Below are positions 15,598-24,539 of a DNA stretch of 64,000 bases, in pieces. The position numbers were made by a program, and so were the translations under genes. The DNA comes from Asaia bogorensis (GTDB taxonomy: Bacteria > Pseudomonadota > Alphaproteobacteria > Acetobacterales > Acetobacteraceae): assembly GCF_900465345.1 (NCBI RefSeq), contig NZ_UEGO01000003.1, positions 1 to 64,000 of the forward strand. Reading direction: 5' to 3'. A model generated the notes under the pieces. That model saw only the letters and a program-made list of their open reading frames with translations. It was not told the origin of the DNA and did no database searches. Each line of letters starts with the position of its first letter. Positions within the stretch are counted from its first letter, which is position 1.

Positions 15598-17757
15598 ATG
15601 CCGGACAGGCGCGAGTGGGATGTCACGGGCATGGACTGTGCTGCTTGTGTCAGCAAGGTGAAGGGCGCGCTTGGTCAAATCGCAGGCGTCCAGAATGTAG
15701 AGATTTCCCTGGTGTCTCAGAAACTGCGACTGACCATGGATGAGAATGCGATTTCCGTGACCAAAGTCGAAGAGATGGTCAGGAGCCTGGGATATGGTAT
15801 CCGGCGCCTCAATCCTGCCACTGTAGCTGACATTGTATTTGCTCAGGATGCGACGAATGACGCCGGCGCGCCTGATACGCCCTGGTATAAAACCGGAAAG
15901 GGACGACTTGTTGTCACGACCGGTATTTTGTTGGTGCTGGCCTGGGGTATCAGCCTGATCGCACCAAACGAGATGAAACCCTGGCCATTTGTCGGGGCCT
16001 GCCTGGTAGGGCTTTTTCCGGTTGCCCGCCGCGCCTTAGCCTCGCTCCGGGTTGCTCAGCCGTTTTCCATCGAAGCCCTGATGATGATCGCGGCGATCGG
16101 TGCGCTATTTATCGGCGCGGCCCAGGAGGCTGCACTCGTCGTCTTCCTCTTCGCGGTCGGGGAACTCCTTGAGGGCGTTGCCGTCAGTCATGCCCGTGAT
16201 GGTATCCGCGCGCTCGGAGCGTTGGTACCGAAAATCGCCTTGCGCGAAGACACTGCCGGTATCCGGGAGGTTCCTGCTGTCGAACTCCGACTAGGCGATG
16301 TGGTCCTGGTCCGGCCGGGAGACCGCATTCCGGCGGATGGAGAGATTATTTCCGGCGTAAGTGGCATTGATGAAAGTCCGGTCACTGGTGAGAGCGTGCC
16401 AGTGTCGCGTGGGCCGACGGATGCCGTCTTCGCCGGCTCGGTCAACACGGAAGCTGCGTTGCGGGTTCGCGTGACCCGCACTGCGGCGGACAACACCATC
16501 TCCCGCATCATCCATCTTGTAGAGCAGGCCGAGGAGGCACGCGCACCGACTCAACGGTTCATCGACCGCTTCAGCCGTTGGTACATGCCGACGATCGTCG
16601 TGCTTTCGGCGGTCGTCGTATGCCTTCCCCCACTGGCGTTTGCTCAGGCTTGGTCGGTCTGGGTTTATCGCGGGTTGTCCCTTCTGCTGATTGGTTGCCC
16701 CTGCGCGCTCGTCATATCGGTTCCCGCAGCCATAGCGTCCGCGCTGGCCCTGGGGGCACATAACGGGCTGCTCATCAAGGGAGGAGCGGTCATCGAGGCC
16801 ACTGCGCGGGTGAAGACAGTCGCACTCGACAAGACTGGAACCCTCACACTGGGACGGCCTGACGTCACCGACATCATCGTGCTGGACAGCTTGCCCGAAA
16901 CTCAGGTTCTTGCTGTCGCCGCCGCCGTTGAAGGCGCGTCCAGCCATCCATTGGCCCAGGCTATCCTGCGCCGAGCCCAGAGTAACGGGCCGGGTATCGA
17001 CATTCCCGTTGCACAGGAGAGCAGGGCAATTCCCGGAAGAGGGGTGACAGGCCGCATTGACGGAATGGATTTCACGATCTCCAGCCCCCTTCAGGCGGTA
17101 CGCGACGGCGCGTTGTCAGCTACTGACACCGCACGTGCCACCGAACTTGAGGCGGAAGGAAAAACCGTTGCCGTCTTGTATGGTGACAAGGCACTCGCGT
17201 TGATTGCCCTCCGTGACGAGCCGCGCGCGGACGCGGCAGAAGCCATGCGCCAGTTACGCAACCTCGGTATTACGCCGGTCATCCTGACGGGCGACAATAG
17301 CCGGACAGCCGCCGCGATCGCCTCAATGCTGGGGGCGCATTACAAGGCCGAACTGCTGCCGGAGCAGAAGTTGGCCGAAATACGGGCTCTGGCCGCGCAG
17401 GGCGGTGTTATGATGGTCGGAGATGGCATCAACGACGCGCCTGCACTCAAACAGGCAACTGTCGGGGTCGCAATCGGCTCGGGGACCGATGTTGCCCTGG
17501 AGGCAGCCGACGCCGCCATCCTGCGGAACAGAGTCTCCGATATTCCAGCGCTGATCCGCCTCGCCCGTTCGACCATGCGAAATGTTCGTCAAAATGTCTC
17601 GATCGCTCTTGGGCTGAAAGGAGTGTTCCTGATTGCCACCATCGCGGGGCTGACAGGGCTCTGGATCGCCATTGCGGCCGATACCGGGGCAACCGTTCTC
17701 GTCACCCTCAACGCGCTGAGGCTGCTGCGCTCCCGCAGCCTCGATGCAACATCGTAA
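15598..17757 (+). CDS. zntA: Zn/Cd/Pb-translocating P-type ATPase
   Basis: P1B-type ATPase of 719 residues. The N-terminal heavy-metal domain has GMDCAAC (about residue 12). The membrane metal site CPC is at about 367-369. The phosphorylation motif DKTGTLT starts at D411. The hinge GDGINDAPAL is followed by a late DTGAT in the last membrane helix, which fits the Zn/Cd/Pb (P1B-2) subgroup better than Cu pumps. The ATG at 15598 is chosen over a GTG at 15580 because CAGGAG lies 8 bases upstream. It exports divalent metal from cytoplasm to periplasm. Confidence 0.92.
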   Translation: MPDRREWDVTGMDCAACVSKVKGALGQIAGVQNVEISLVSQKLRLTMDENAISVTKVEEMVRSLGYGIRRLNPATVADIVFAQDATNDAGAPDTPWYKTGKGRLVVTTGILLVLAWGISLIAPNEMKPWPFVGACLVGLFPVARRALASLRVAQPFSIEALMMIAAIGALFIGAAQEAALVVFLFAVGELLEGVAVSHARDGIRALGALVPKIALREDTAGIREVPAVELRLGDVVLVRPGDRIPADGEIISGVSGIDESPVTGESVPVSRGPTDAVFAGSVNTEAALRVRVTRTAADNTISRIIHLVEQAEEARAPTQRFIDRFSRWYMPTIVVLSAVVVCLPPLAFAQAWSVWVYRGLSLLLIGCPCALVISVPAAIASALALGAHNGLLIKGGAVIEATARVKTVALDKTGTLTLGRPDVTDIIVLDSLPETQVLAVAAAVEGASSHPLAQAILRRAQSNGPGIDIPVAQESRAIPGRGVTGRIDGMDFTISSPLQAVRDGALSATDTARATELEAEGKTVAVLYGDKALALIALRDEPRADAAEAMRQLRNLGITPVILTGDNSRTAAAIASMLGAHYKAELLPEQKLAEIRALAAQGGVMMVGDGINDAPALKQATVGVAIGSGTDVALEAADAAILRNRVSDIPALIRLARSTMRNVRQNVSIALGLKGVFLIATIAGLTGLWIAIAADTGATVLVTLNALRLLRSRSLDATS

Positions 17758-17763
17758 AATATT

Positions 17764-19050
17764 ATGAGAATTTTCAGTCGAATGTCCGTGTGTTGTGTTC
17801 GGTGTCGGTGGAAATCTGTGGCGGCGAGCCTCGCAATGGCTTTGGTGTCGGGTGGCGTGGCCACAGCCGACGATACGACAGCGATTCCCGCCACCTTGCA
17901 TGATGTCATCGCAGCAGCATGGACGAATGATCCTGCCCAGAATGATCTCGCGACTCAGGAAGCTGGGGCAAAGAAACGCCAGCGTGCCGCGAAATCCTGG
18001 TTCGCAGGTGGGCCATCGGTCGATGCTCAATATTATGACGACAGACCCAGCGGCCGTAACTATGCGTACCGCACGACACAGGTGGGTCTCTCCGTTCCTC
18101 TCTGGCTGCCAGGACAAGGAACGGCAACTGAGCATGTGGCTGAAGCCGATGCACAGGCCGCTGTAGTACAGAAGGATGTCGCCCATATGGCGGTGGCCAT
18201 TCGTGCCACGGATGCCATCGGGGCTGTCCTGCTCGCCGAGCGACGGCGATCTGCCATGGATTCCACACTGGCTGCGTTGCGACGCATGGCCAGGGCCGTG
18301 CGGGCATCGAGCCATGCAGGAGAAAGCACATCGGCGGAACAGCAGGCGGTGGATGCGCGGATCGCTCTTTCGGAAAGCGATCGCAATGCCATCGACGAGG
18401 AAGTCGAGGCCAGCCAGGCCAATCTGGATATTCTGACCGGCCATCCGACGAAAGCCGGTCTGTCGGAAATCGACACGCACTGGCCGCTATTCCTGCGAGC
18501 GACCGCGCGGCCATGGAGCGAGGCGAACGACCCGCGCGTGCGTGCGGCTCACCAGAGCGTCACGGTCGCCACGGAACAGGATCATCTTGCCGCTCACAGT
18601 TATATGCCCAATCCGGAAATCGGCGTCGGCGTGATCAATCAGGGCCAGTACGGTTCGCCATGGGACACGCAGGTTGGGGTCAGTCTCAGGATGCCGATCC
18701 CAAGTGACGTCACATCGGTTCCCGTGAGAACGGCCGCTCAGAGTGCGCTTTCCACCGCCATCCGGCAGGAGATCGCCACCCAGAGGACCGTCAGGGCCGA
18801 GATGGCGCGCGTCCAGGCACATCTGAAAAACACATCGGCCTCGATCGTCAGTACGGCTCAGGCCGCGCACGAGATGCTTGCGCGCGCGGACGCCATGGAG
18901 CGGTCGTGGCGATCCGGTGAAACATCACTCATAGAGGCGCTTCGTGCCCGCATGGATGCCTATAACGCCCTGCTGACCTTCAGCCAGGCCGAAATCGATC
19001 ATCGCATTGCGATCGTCAGAACTGTTATCGCCTTGGGGTACATACCATGA
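17764..19050 (+). CDS. CzcC-like TolC-family outer-membrane channel
   Basis: 428 residues; hydrophobic export signal near residues 18-36 (VAASLAMALVSGGVATA). Two helical OEP repeats with the texts TQVGLSVPLWLPGQG and GVSLRMPIPS follow. It starts 7 bases after the ATPase gene and overlaps the next gene by 4 bases, so it is the first of a three-gene Czc-type efflux unit. It forms the outer-membrane duct of that pump. Confidence 0.85.
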   Translation: MRIFSRMSVCCVRCRWKSVAASLAMALVSGGVATADDTTAIPATLHDVIAAAWTNDPAQNDLATQEAGAKKRQRAAKSWFAGGPSVDAQYYDDRPSGRNYAYRTTQVGLSVPLWLPGQGTATEHVAEADAQAAVVQKDVAHMAVAIRATDAIGAVLLAERRRSAMDSTLAALRRMARAVRASSHAGESTSAEQQAVDARIALSESDRNAIDEEVEASQANLDILTGHPTKAGLSEIDTHWPLFLRATARPWSEANDPRVRAAHQSVTVATEQDHLAAHSYMPNPEIGVGVINQGQYGSPWDTQVGVSLRMPIPSDVTSVPVRTAAQSALSTAIRQEIATQRTVRAEMARVQAHLKNTSASIVSTAQAAHEMLARADAMERSWRSGETSLIEALRARMDAYNALLTFSQAEIDHRIAIVRTVIALGYIP

Positions 19051-20210
19051 GATCGACCTGTATCCTCGTTGTCGCAGCCCTATTCGTGGCTTTACCTCAC
19101 CTGGCTTTGGCGGAAGAAACAGAGGGGTGGCAGCAGACCGTGACCATGGATGCAGAAGCCCGGCAGGCCGAGGGTCTTGAAACCGTCAAGGTTAAAAAAG
19201 GCTCCGTAAGACCCCGAATTCAGGCGATGGCGAGTGTAACGGAGAACATCGCGCGTTCCGTGTCCATACGGCCGGCAGGCGATGGCAAAGTCCGCGCGGT
19301 CTACGTCCTGCCCGGCCAGCAAGTCACCGTCGGCCAGACGCTCGTCTCCTATATTGATCACTCATTGCATGTCGTCGATCTCCAGCTTGCCCAGGCGAAA
19401 GCTAGTCTGGCCAGCGCCCAGGCCAACCTCGCTGATACTGCACTGGCGTACCGTCGTGGTAAGTCATTGGCCGGGGCCACAGTCTCCGCGGGCGAAGTGT
19501 CGCGTCGCCTTGCCGTGATGCACGAGGCGCAGAACGCTGTCCACTTTCAGGACGCTGCGGTCAAAACCCTGACCCATCGTCTTGAGGAAGAATTCACCTC
19601 GCCAACGGAACGGATCGTGGACTTCGAAAATTCGGTCCTGATCGCGCCGGTTGATGGCATGGTCGAACAGGTCGGTACGGCTGTCGATAATGATATTTCG
19701 CCCACAGACGTCGTAATCAGGATTACGAGTCTGGAAACCGTATGGGTCGTGGCTAACGTCCGCCCCGAAGATGCATCAGACATTTCAATTGGCACTGAGA
19801 TGACGTTCATGCCCGTGGGAGCCGATCCCGCGCAAGCCGCGATGGCAAAGGTTCAGACCATTGAAGGTACTGCCGATCCCGAAACTGGGCTGGTGAAGGT
19901 TGTCGCGACATTTTCGGATCCGCGTCGGAGATTCCGGCCCGGCACCCAGCTCAATGCCTGGCTTCCTGCGCAGGAGCAGGCCAGCGGTCTGATCGTGCCG
20001 TCCGCCGCCCCGCAGAATGTCGACGGGCATATGGTGGTGTACCGGCAGACCGGCGCCGATACGTTTCAACCTGTTCCCGTTCGTGTGCTCCTCGAAGGGC
20101 CAGAGCAGAGCGTGGTGTCCGGAGATCTCAAGCCTGATGACACTATCGTCGCAAAGGGGAGCTTTACGCTCAAGGCGATGGCGCTTCTGTCCGGTCTCGA
20201 TGGAGACTGA
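19047..20210 (+). CDS. CzcB-like periplasmic adaptor
   Basis: Membrane-fusion protein of 387 residues with a signal peptide ending LPHLALA. Lipoyl half-motifs are GKVRAVYVLPGQQVTVGQ and IAPVDGMVEQVGTAV, flanking a helical hairpin rich in Ala/Gln (QLAQAKASLASAQANLADT). The beta-barrel and C-terminal parts follow. Unlike the cus adaptor it has no added metal-binding modules. The start overlaps the channel gene (ATGA), and the RND gene starts 2 bases after its stop. Confidence 0.87.
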   Translation: MRSTCILVVAALFVALPHLALAEETEGWQQTVTMDAEARQAEGLETVKVKKGSVRPRIQAMASVTENIARSVSIRPAGDGKVRAVYVLPGQQVTVGQTLVSYIDHSLHVVDLQLAQAKASLASAQANLADTALAYRRGKSLAGATVSAGEVSRRLAVMHEAQNAVHFQDAAVKTLTHRLEEEFTSPTERIVDFENSVLIAPVDGMVEQVGTAVDNDISPTDVVIRITSLETVWVVANVRPEDASDISIGTEMTFMPVGADPAQAAMAKVQTIEGTADPETGLVKVVATFSDPRRRFRPGTQLNAWLPAQEQASGLIVPSAAPQNVDGHMVVYRQTGADTFQPVPVRVLLEGPEQSVVSGDLKPDDTIVAKGSFTLKAMALLSGLDGD

Positions 20211-20212
20211 AA

Positions 20213-23200
20213 ATGCTCTTTGAATTCTTCCAGAAGCAACGCTTTTTTGTTTTCGGTCTGATTTTTGCCCTCCTGATAACCGGACTGGCCTGTGTCGAAG
20301 GGCTTCCTGTCGAGCCTGTTCCCGACATTTCACCCCGCCAGGTCATGGTGACGGTTACTGCTCCCGGGCTTGCGACCGAGGAAGTCGAAAAGTTGATTAC
20401 CTTTCCGGTCGAGACCAGTCTGACTGCTCTTCCGGGTCTCATTGATTTGCGCTCGGTATCAAGGACGGGTGTATCTGCGGTCTATCTACAATTCGACGAT
20501 GCGACAGACATCGACTTGGACCGCGCACGTGTCGCCGAACGTCTGCCGGCCGCTCGTGAGAGTGTCGCCGTTCCGGGTGTCAGCGTTCAGATGGGGCCGC
20601 GGACGACCGGCATGGGCGAGATCATGCAGTTCCAGATCCGCGGACCTGGCTATTCGCTCATGGACCTCAACCGCATCATGCACTGGACGGTCGCGCCTGA
20701 ACTGAGACTTCTAGCGGGCGTGGCCGAGGTCAATATCAATGGTGGCGCGGAACAGACCTTTCAGGTCACGCTCGACCCGCTTCGGCTGCGTACCTACGGA
20801 GTCACGGTGACAGACGTCTATCAGGCAGTTGACCGTAATAACGCCTCGGCTGGTGGTGGCTGGATTGCCCACCAGGCCGAGCAGCAGGTGATTGTTGGCC
20901 GTGCCCTGGTCGGCGACCTGAATGATTTCGGTCTGATCCCGGTCAGAATCGGCCGGAACGGGCATGTCATCCGGGTCCAGGACGTGGGGAGTATCGCACT
21001 GGGTCCGCGGACGCGCCTCGGCGCGGCGACCCGGGACGGAAACGGAGAGATCGTCCAGGGCGCGGTAATGATGCAGGACGGAGCAAGCTCGAATGCCGTT
21101 CTTGCAAATATCCGCAAAGCACTTCCTGGTATCCAGAAGTTGTTGCCAGCCGGCGTGACGCTTGACCCCTACTATATGCGCTCGACGCTAACGGGAGAAA
21201 CCATTTCCACCGTCAAGGAAAATCTCCTGATCGGCGCGGCTCTGGTGCTTGTCGTTCTTATCGTGGTTCTGGGTGACTGGCGCGCGTCGCTGGTCATTGC
21301 CTCCGCCATCCCCGCCGCGCTGTTGTCAGCCTTCATCGGCATGAGGGTTTTCGGGGTCTCGGCCAACCTGCTGAGCCTCGGCGCAATTGATTTCGGTATG
21401 ATTGTCGACAGCTCTCTCGTTGTCGTCGAGCACTTCATGACGTTGAGGGAGGCTGAAGGCACAAAGCGTTCCATGCGGGACACAGCTATTGAAGCGGCGA
21501 AGTCTGTCGTCAGGCCGGTGACATTTTCGATTTTCGTGATCACTATGGTCTACCTGCCGATCCTCACTCTGGAAGATATCGAGGGCAAGATGTTCCGCCC
21601 CATGGCGCAGACCGTCGCCATGGCGTTGCTGGCATCACTGATTTACTGCTTCATTTGCATCCCCGTCCTTGCAGCAGTACTCCTGCGTGATCCGAAGTCT
21701 CACCAGGAGACGAGGTTCGTGCAGTTTGTGCGACGCTATTACGAGCCGATGCTGGCCTGGAGCGAAAAGCATAGCAGGACAGTGATCATCGTCACGATCT
21801 CTGTGTTCCTCGTTTCGGTTGGCCTGGCCACGCGGTTGGGTGGGGAGTTTATACCGACGCTGGAAGAAGGCTCCCTGACGACAACGGTCACGCGCTGGCC
21901 GAGCGCCTCACTGCCTACCGTCATTGATGAAATCGGGAAACAGGAACGAATCATCCGTTCGTTCCCTGAAGTTCAGACGGTGGTAACAAATATTGGCACA
22001 CCGGCTGTTCCGACAGATCCTATGGGCCCCAACGAGTCAGACAGTTTCATCATTCTGAAGCCCCTCTCGCAGTGGAAGACCGGGCGGACCCAGGATCAGT
22101 TGGTTCAGGCGATGGCCGACACCCTCAAGGCGAAGCTCCCCAGTGCCAATTACGAATGGTCACAGCCGATCCAGATGCGAATGGATGAATTGCTCTCAGG
22201 TGTTCGCACTCAAATAGCTATCTCCGTTTATGGCGATGACTTGGAGGAACTGGCGAAACTGGCCGATGAAGTGACCTCAGCCGTGGCGGCGGTTCCGGGG
22301 GCTGCGGATGTTGCCCCACAGGGCGACGGAACAGTGCCCTTCATGCATATCGACATCAATCGGGATGCCGCAGCCAGACGTGGGGTGGCCGTGTCCGACG
22401 CTCTTGCCCAGATCACGGCTATCGGTGGATTGATCGGAAAACCTGTTGTTGTGGGCAACGCGATCATACCAACTCAGATCCGCCTTGATCCGACTTCGAC
22501 CCTGTCAGTTTCGATGATCGGAAATCTGCCCGTGCGCAGGTTGGACGGACAAGGGTGGGTCTTGCTGTCGGATATTGCGAAACTACAGGTGATAGACGGC
22601 CCTTCCCGGATTGATCGGGACCGTATTCATAGGCGCGTCATTGTTCAGGCCAATGTCCGGGGGCGGGACGTCAGTTCCTTTGTCGCAGCGGCGCAAAAAG
22701 CGGTTGCGGAGAAGGTCAGACTCCCGTCAGGCTATCGTCTTGAATGGGCCGGACAGTTCGAGAACCTGAAATCGGCAATGCAACGTCTGGGTCTGGTTCT
22801 ACCCATCGCTCTCTTGTTGATATTTGCGCTCCTGATTGCAGCATTAGGATCATTCAGGGCGGCCTCCCTGGTATTCATCAATCTCCCTATAGCAGCGACG
22901 GGAGGAATTTTCGCACTGACCTTGCGTGGGTTGCCGTTTAGTATTGCTGCCAGCATCGGTTTCATTGCGCTGTTTGGTGTGGCCATTCTCAATGGCGTCG
23001 TTCTTGTAAGTCAGATCCGCGCGCTTCAGGAAGCCGGCATTGATGCGGCAACGGCGGCATTCGAGGCAGCACGCGCCCGATTCCGGCCTGTCATCGCGAC
23101 CGCAAGCGTCGCTAGTCTGGGCTTCTTCCCGATGGCGTTTTCGGGAAGCATGGGCGCGGAGGTCGAGCGGCCGCTTGCGACTGTTGTGATTGGAGGTCTT

Positions 23201-23269
23201 GTGACATCGACCCTGCTCACTTTGCTTGTTCTACCAACCCTTTATGCTAGCCTGTTTCGGAAGCGCTGA
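20213..23269 (+). CDS. CzcA-like RND divalent-metal efflux transporter
   Basis: 1018-residue heavy-metal RND pump. The proton-relay helix reads AIDFGMIVDSSLVVVEH, the DFG-x3-D-x6-E pattern of the Co/Zn/Cd (HME1) subgroup. The CusA methionine trio is absent (EEGSL, NESD and RMDELL at the matching places). Two six-helix halves and the porter loops are complete. Last gene of a unit with the MerR-controlled ATPase, so Zn, Cd or Co are the likely substrates. Confidence 0.9.
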   Translation: MLFEFFQKQRFFVFGLIFALLITGLACVEGLPVEPVPDISPRQVMVTVTAPGLATEEVEKLITFPVETSLTALPGLIDLRSVSRTGVSAVYLQFDDATDIDLDRARVAERLPAARESVAVPGVSVQMGPRTTGMGEIMQFQIRGPGYSLMDLNRIMHWTVAPELRLLAGVAEVNINGGAEQTFQVTLDPLRLRTYGVTVTDVYQAVDRNNASAGGGWIAHQAEQQVIVGRALVGDLNDFGLIPVRIGRNGHVIRVQDVGSIALGPRTRLGAATRDGNGEIVQGAVMMQDGASSNAVLANIRKALPGIQKLLPAGVTLDPYYMRSTLTGETISTVKENLLIGAALVLVVLIVVLGDWRASLVIASAIPAALLSAFIGMRVFGVSANLLSLGAIDFGMIVDSSLVVVEHFMTLREAEGTKRSMRDTAIEAAKSVVRPVTFSIFVITMVYLPILTLEDIEGKMFRPMAQTVAMALLASLIYCFICIPVLAAVLLRDPKSHQETRFVQFVRRYYEPMLAWSEKHSRTVIIVTISVFLVSVGLATRLGGEFIPTLEEGSLTTTVTRWPSASLPTVIDEIGKQERIIRSFPEVQTVVTNIGTPAVPTDPMGPNESDSFIILKPLSQWKTGRTQDQLVQAMADTLKAKLPSANYEWSQPIQMRMDELLSGVRTQIAISVYGDDLEELAKLADEVTSAVAAVPGAADVAPQGDGTVPFMHIDINRDAAARRGVAVSDALAQITAIGGLIGKPVVVGNAIIPTQIRLDPTSTLSVSMIGNLPVRRLDGQGWVLLSDIAKLQVIDGPSRIDRDRIHRRVIVQANVRGRDVSSFVAAAQKAVAEKVRLPSGYRLEWAGQFENLKSAMQRLGLVLPIALLLIFALLIAALGSFRAASLVFINLPIAATGGIFALTLRGLPFSIAASIGFIALFGVAILNGVVLVSQIRALQEAGIDAATAAFEAARARFRPVIATASVASLGFFPMAFSGSMGAEVERPLATVVIGGLVTSTLLTLLVLPTLYASLFRKR

Positions 23270-23344
23270 ATTCAGAGGACATACGAGCCTTTTGTGACTA
23301 CTTCATTTCACCGTTGCCGCCAACCATGGCGTTTGCATCCCACA

Positions 23345-23545
23345 CTAACCTTCCTGTGCGGTGGATGTCGGTCGGTTAGGATGCGGCCGATCATCAGGAA
23401 TTTCAAAGTCTGTACACTCGTTCGATTCACGAAGAAGACCTAGAAGTGCATCAGGAACGGGCTCATTGATAATGCTACCAAACCGCGCACGAAAATGCTG
23501 TTTTATCCAGAATTTGACGATCTGGTCCTCAGACTCGATGTCCAT
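23345..23545 (-). CDS. NepR-like anti-sigma factor, small
   Basis: 66 residues. The block IKQHFRARFGSIINEPVPD, followed by ALLGLLRES, matches the NepR core (I..LR..Y..v.nEPVPd...dLL). In the alphaproteobacterial general stress response NepR binds an EcfG-type sigma factor and is titrated by PhyR. Neither partner is next to it here, which is unusual. It may act on the host stress sigma factor. The assignment rests on one short motif. Confidence 0.55.
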   Translation of the reverse strand: MDIESEDQIVKFWIKQHFRARFGSIINEPVPDALLGLLRESNECTDFEIPDDRPHPNRPTSTAQEG

Positions 23546-23568
23546 CTCCGAATACCTTCCATGACCGA

Positions 23569-23748
23569 TCAGTGAATTAAGTCACGGTCCTGCGGCCCCA
23601 ACGTCATGAGGTGATCCACGATATTTCGTACATTCATCCAGAATTGCGCGCTGTCGCTCTGACCCGCGTCAACACATCGCAAGACATGCGTATGCGCTTT
23701 GTTCCGCGCTCCACTCCATCCGAAGGATCGGATCAAGGCGTCTGCCAT
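23569..23748 (-). CDS. small hypothetical protein next to the NepR-like gene
   Basis: About 59 residues from MADALIRSFGWSG..., with an Ala/His/Cys helix and the text DSAQFWMNVRNIVDHL. Short alphaproteobacterial proteins with a similar SAQFW-like helix are common and unassigned. It lies 24 bases upstream of the NepR-like gene on the same strand, so the two form a pair. The true start is uncertain; the frame stays open to 23946. Confidence 0.35.
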   Translation of the reverse strand: MADALIRSFGWSGARNKAHTHVLRCVDAGQSDSAQFWMNVRNIVDHLMTLGPQDRDLIH

Positions 23749-24539
23749 GTCTGACGCAGAACACTTATCGGAAGTTTCGTCATCGTTTTCTATCGCCAAA
23801 TCCGCTCTCCGTCTCGCACGACATGACGACGACGGAAGCGAATTGAGGGCGTGACTCCCCGTACCCGCCTGGCGTCGGGCGGGTCGAAAGGTGTTTTGCA
23901 CTGGGCGTAGCCACCTCCTGCCTATTCCCCTGCTGAGAACAGCCAAAGCTGTTCACCGCAGGACCGTAGGTCCGGGTGTTCTATTCGGCAGGCCACCCGA
24001 CATAGGAGGCCGCCCAGTTGCAAAAAAGCGTTTCGACACGCTGATTTCAGGATAGCACATGGGATATCCCCATGTCACCCTTACGTAAGCGCGCGTGCGC
24101 GCTGCACCTTCGCGATGCATATCCGTCAACTCGGCAAAAAGTTTGGAGATGAAGCGAGTATTGATTAATGAAGTCGTAGCATTCTCTGCTTTGACCAACA
24201 CTGTATTCAGAAGTTCCTATACTCTGCCATTCTTCTAAAAAGAAATTCCATGTCTCTATATTTCCAATAATTCCTATTCTTTTTAACATATTTTCCATCC
24301 GATGCAGGCTGCGCTGCCGATCGTCCATTCCTCATTGTCATTGCCGTCACCGTAATTTTGAAGCTCAGCCCTATCTCCGAATCGCCTGCTACCGGTGTGT
24401 CCCAGGATCGGCTGGGCGGACCTTGTCCGCACAGCGCAAGTATTTTTTCGCTCTGGTTTGCCCGGCTGCGAACAACGCTTAAAAGCACTTGAACGCAGGA
24501 ATCCGCCGTTCCTTCCTCCTCTAAAAGGGAGGGCTCCCG
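23749..24539. other. gap upstream of traG with no convincing gene
   Basis: No frame here gives a protein I recognise, and the 24050-24350 part is AT-richer than its surroundings. Small dyads occur: GAACAG-CCAAAG-CTGTTC (about 23937-23954) and GGACC-GTA-GGTCC (about 23962-23974). In related conjugative elements a relaxase gene commonly sits here, so this may be a deletion scar. An oriT could lie here, but I cannot identify a nic site. Confidence 0.4.

Noticed and set aside
17323-18480. 385-residue open frame on the minus strand
   Set aside because: Antisense to the P-type ATPase and CzcC-like genes, with no recognisable domain; a composition artefact.
24047-24488. overlapping minus-strand frames upstream of traG as genes
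   Set aside because: No ribosome sites, no family similarity and shifting frames; they look like chance frames in AT-richer DNA.
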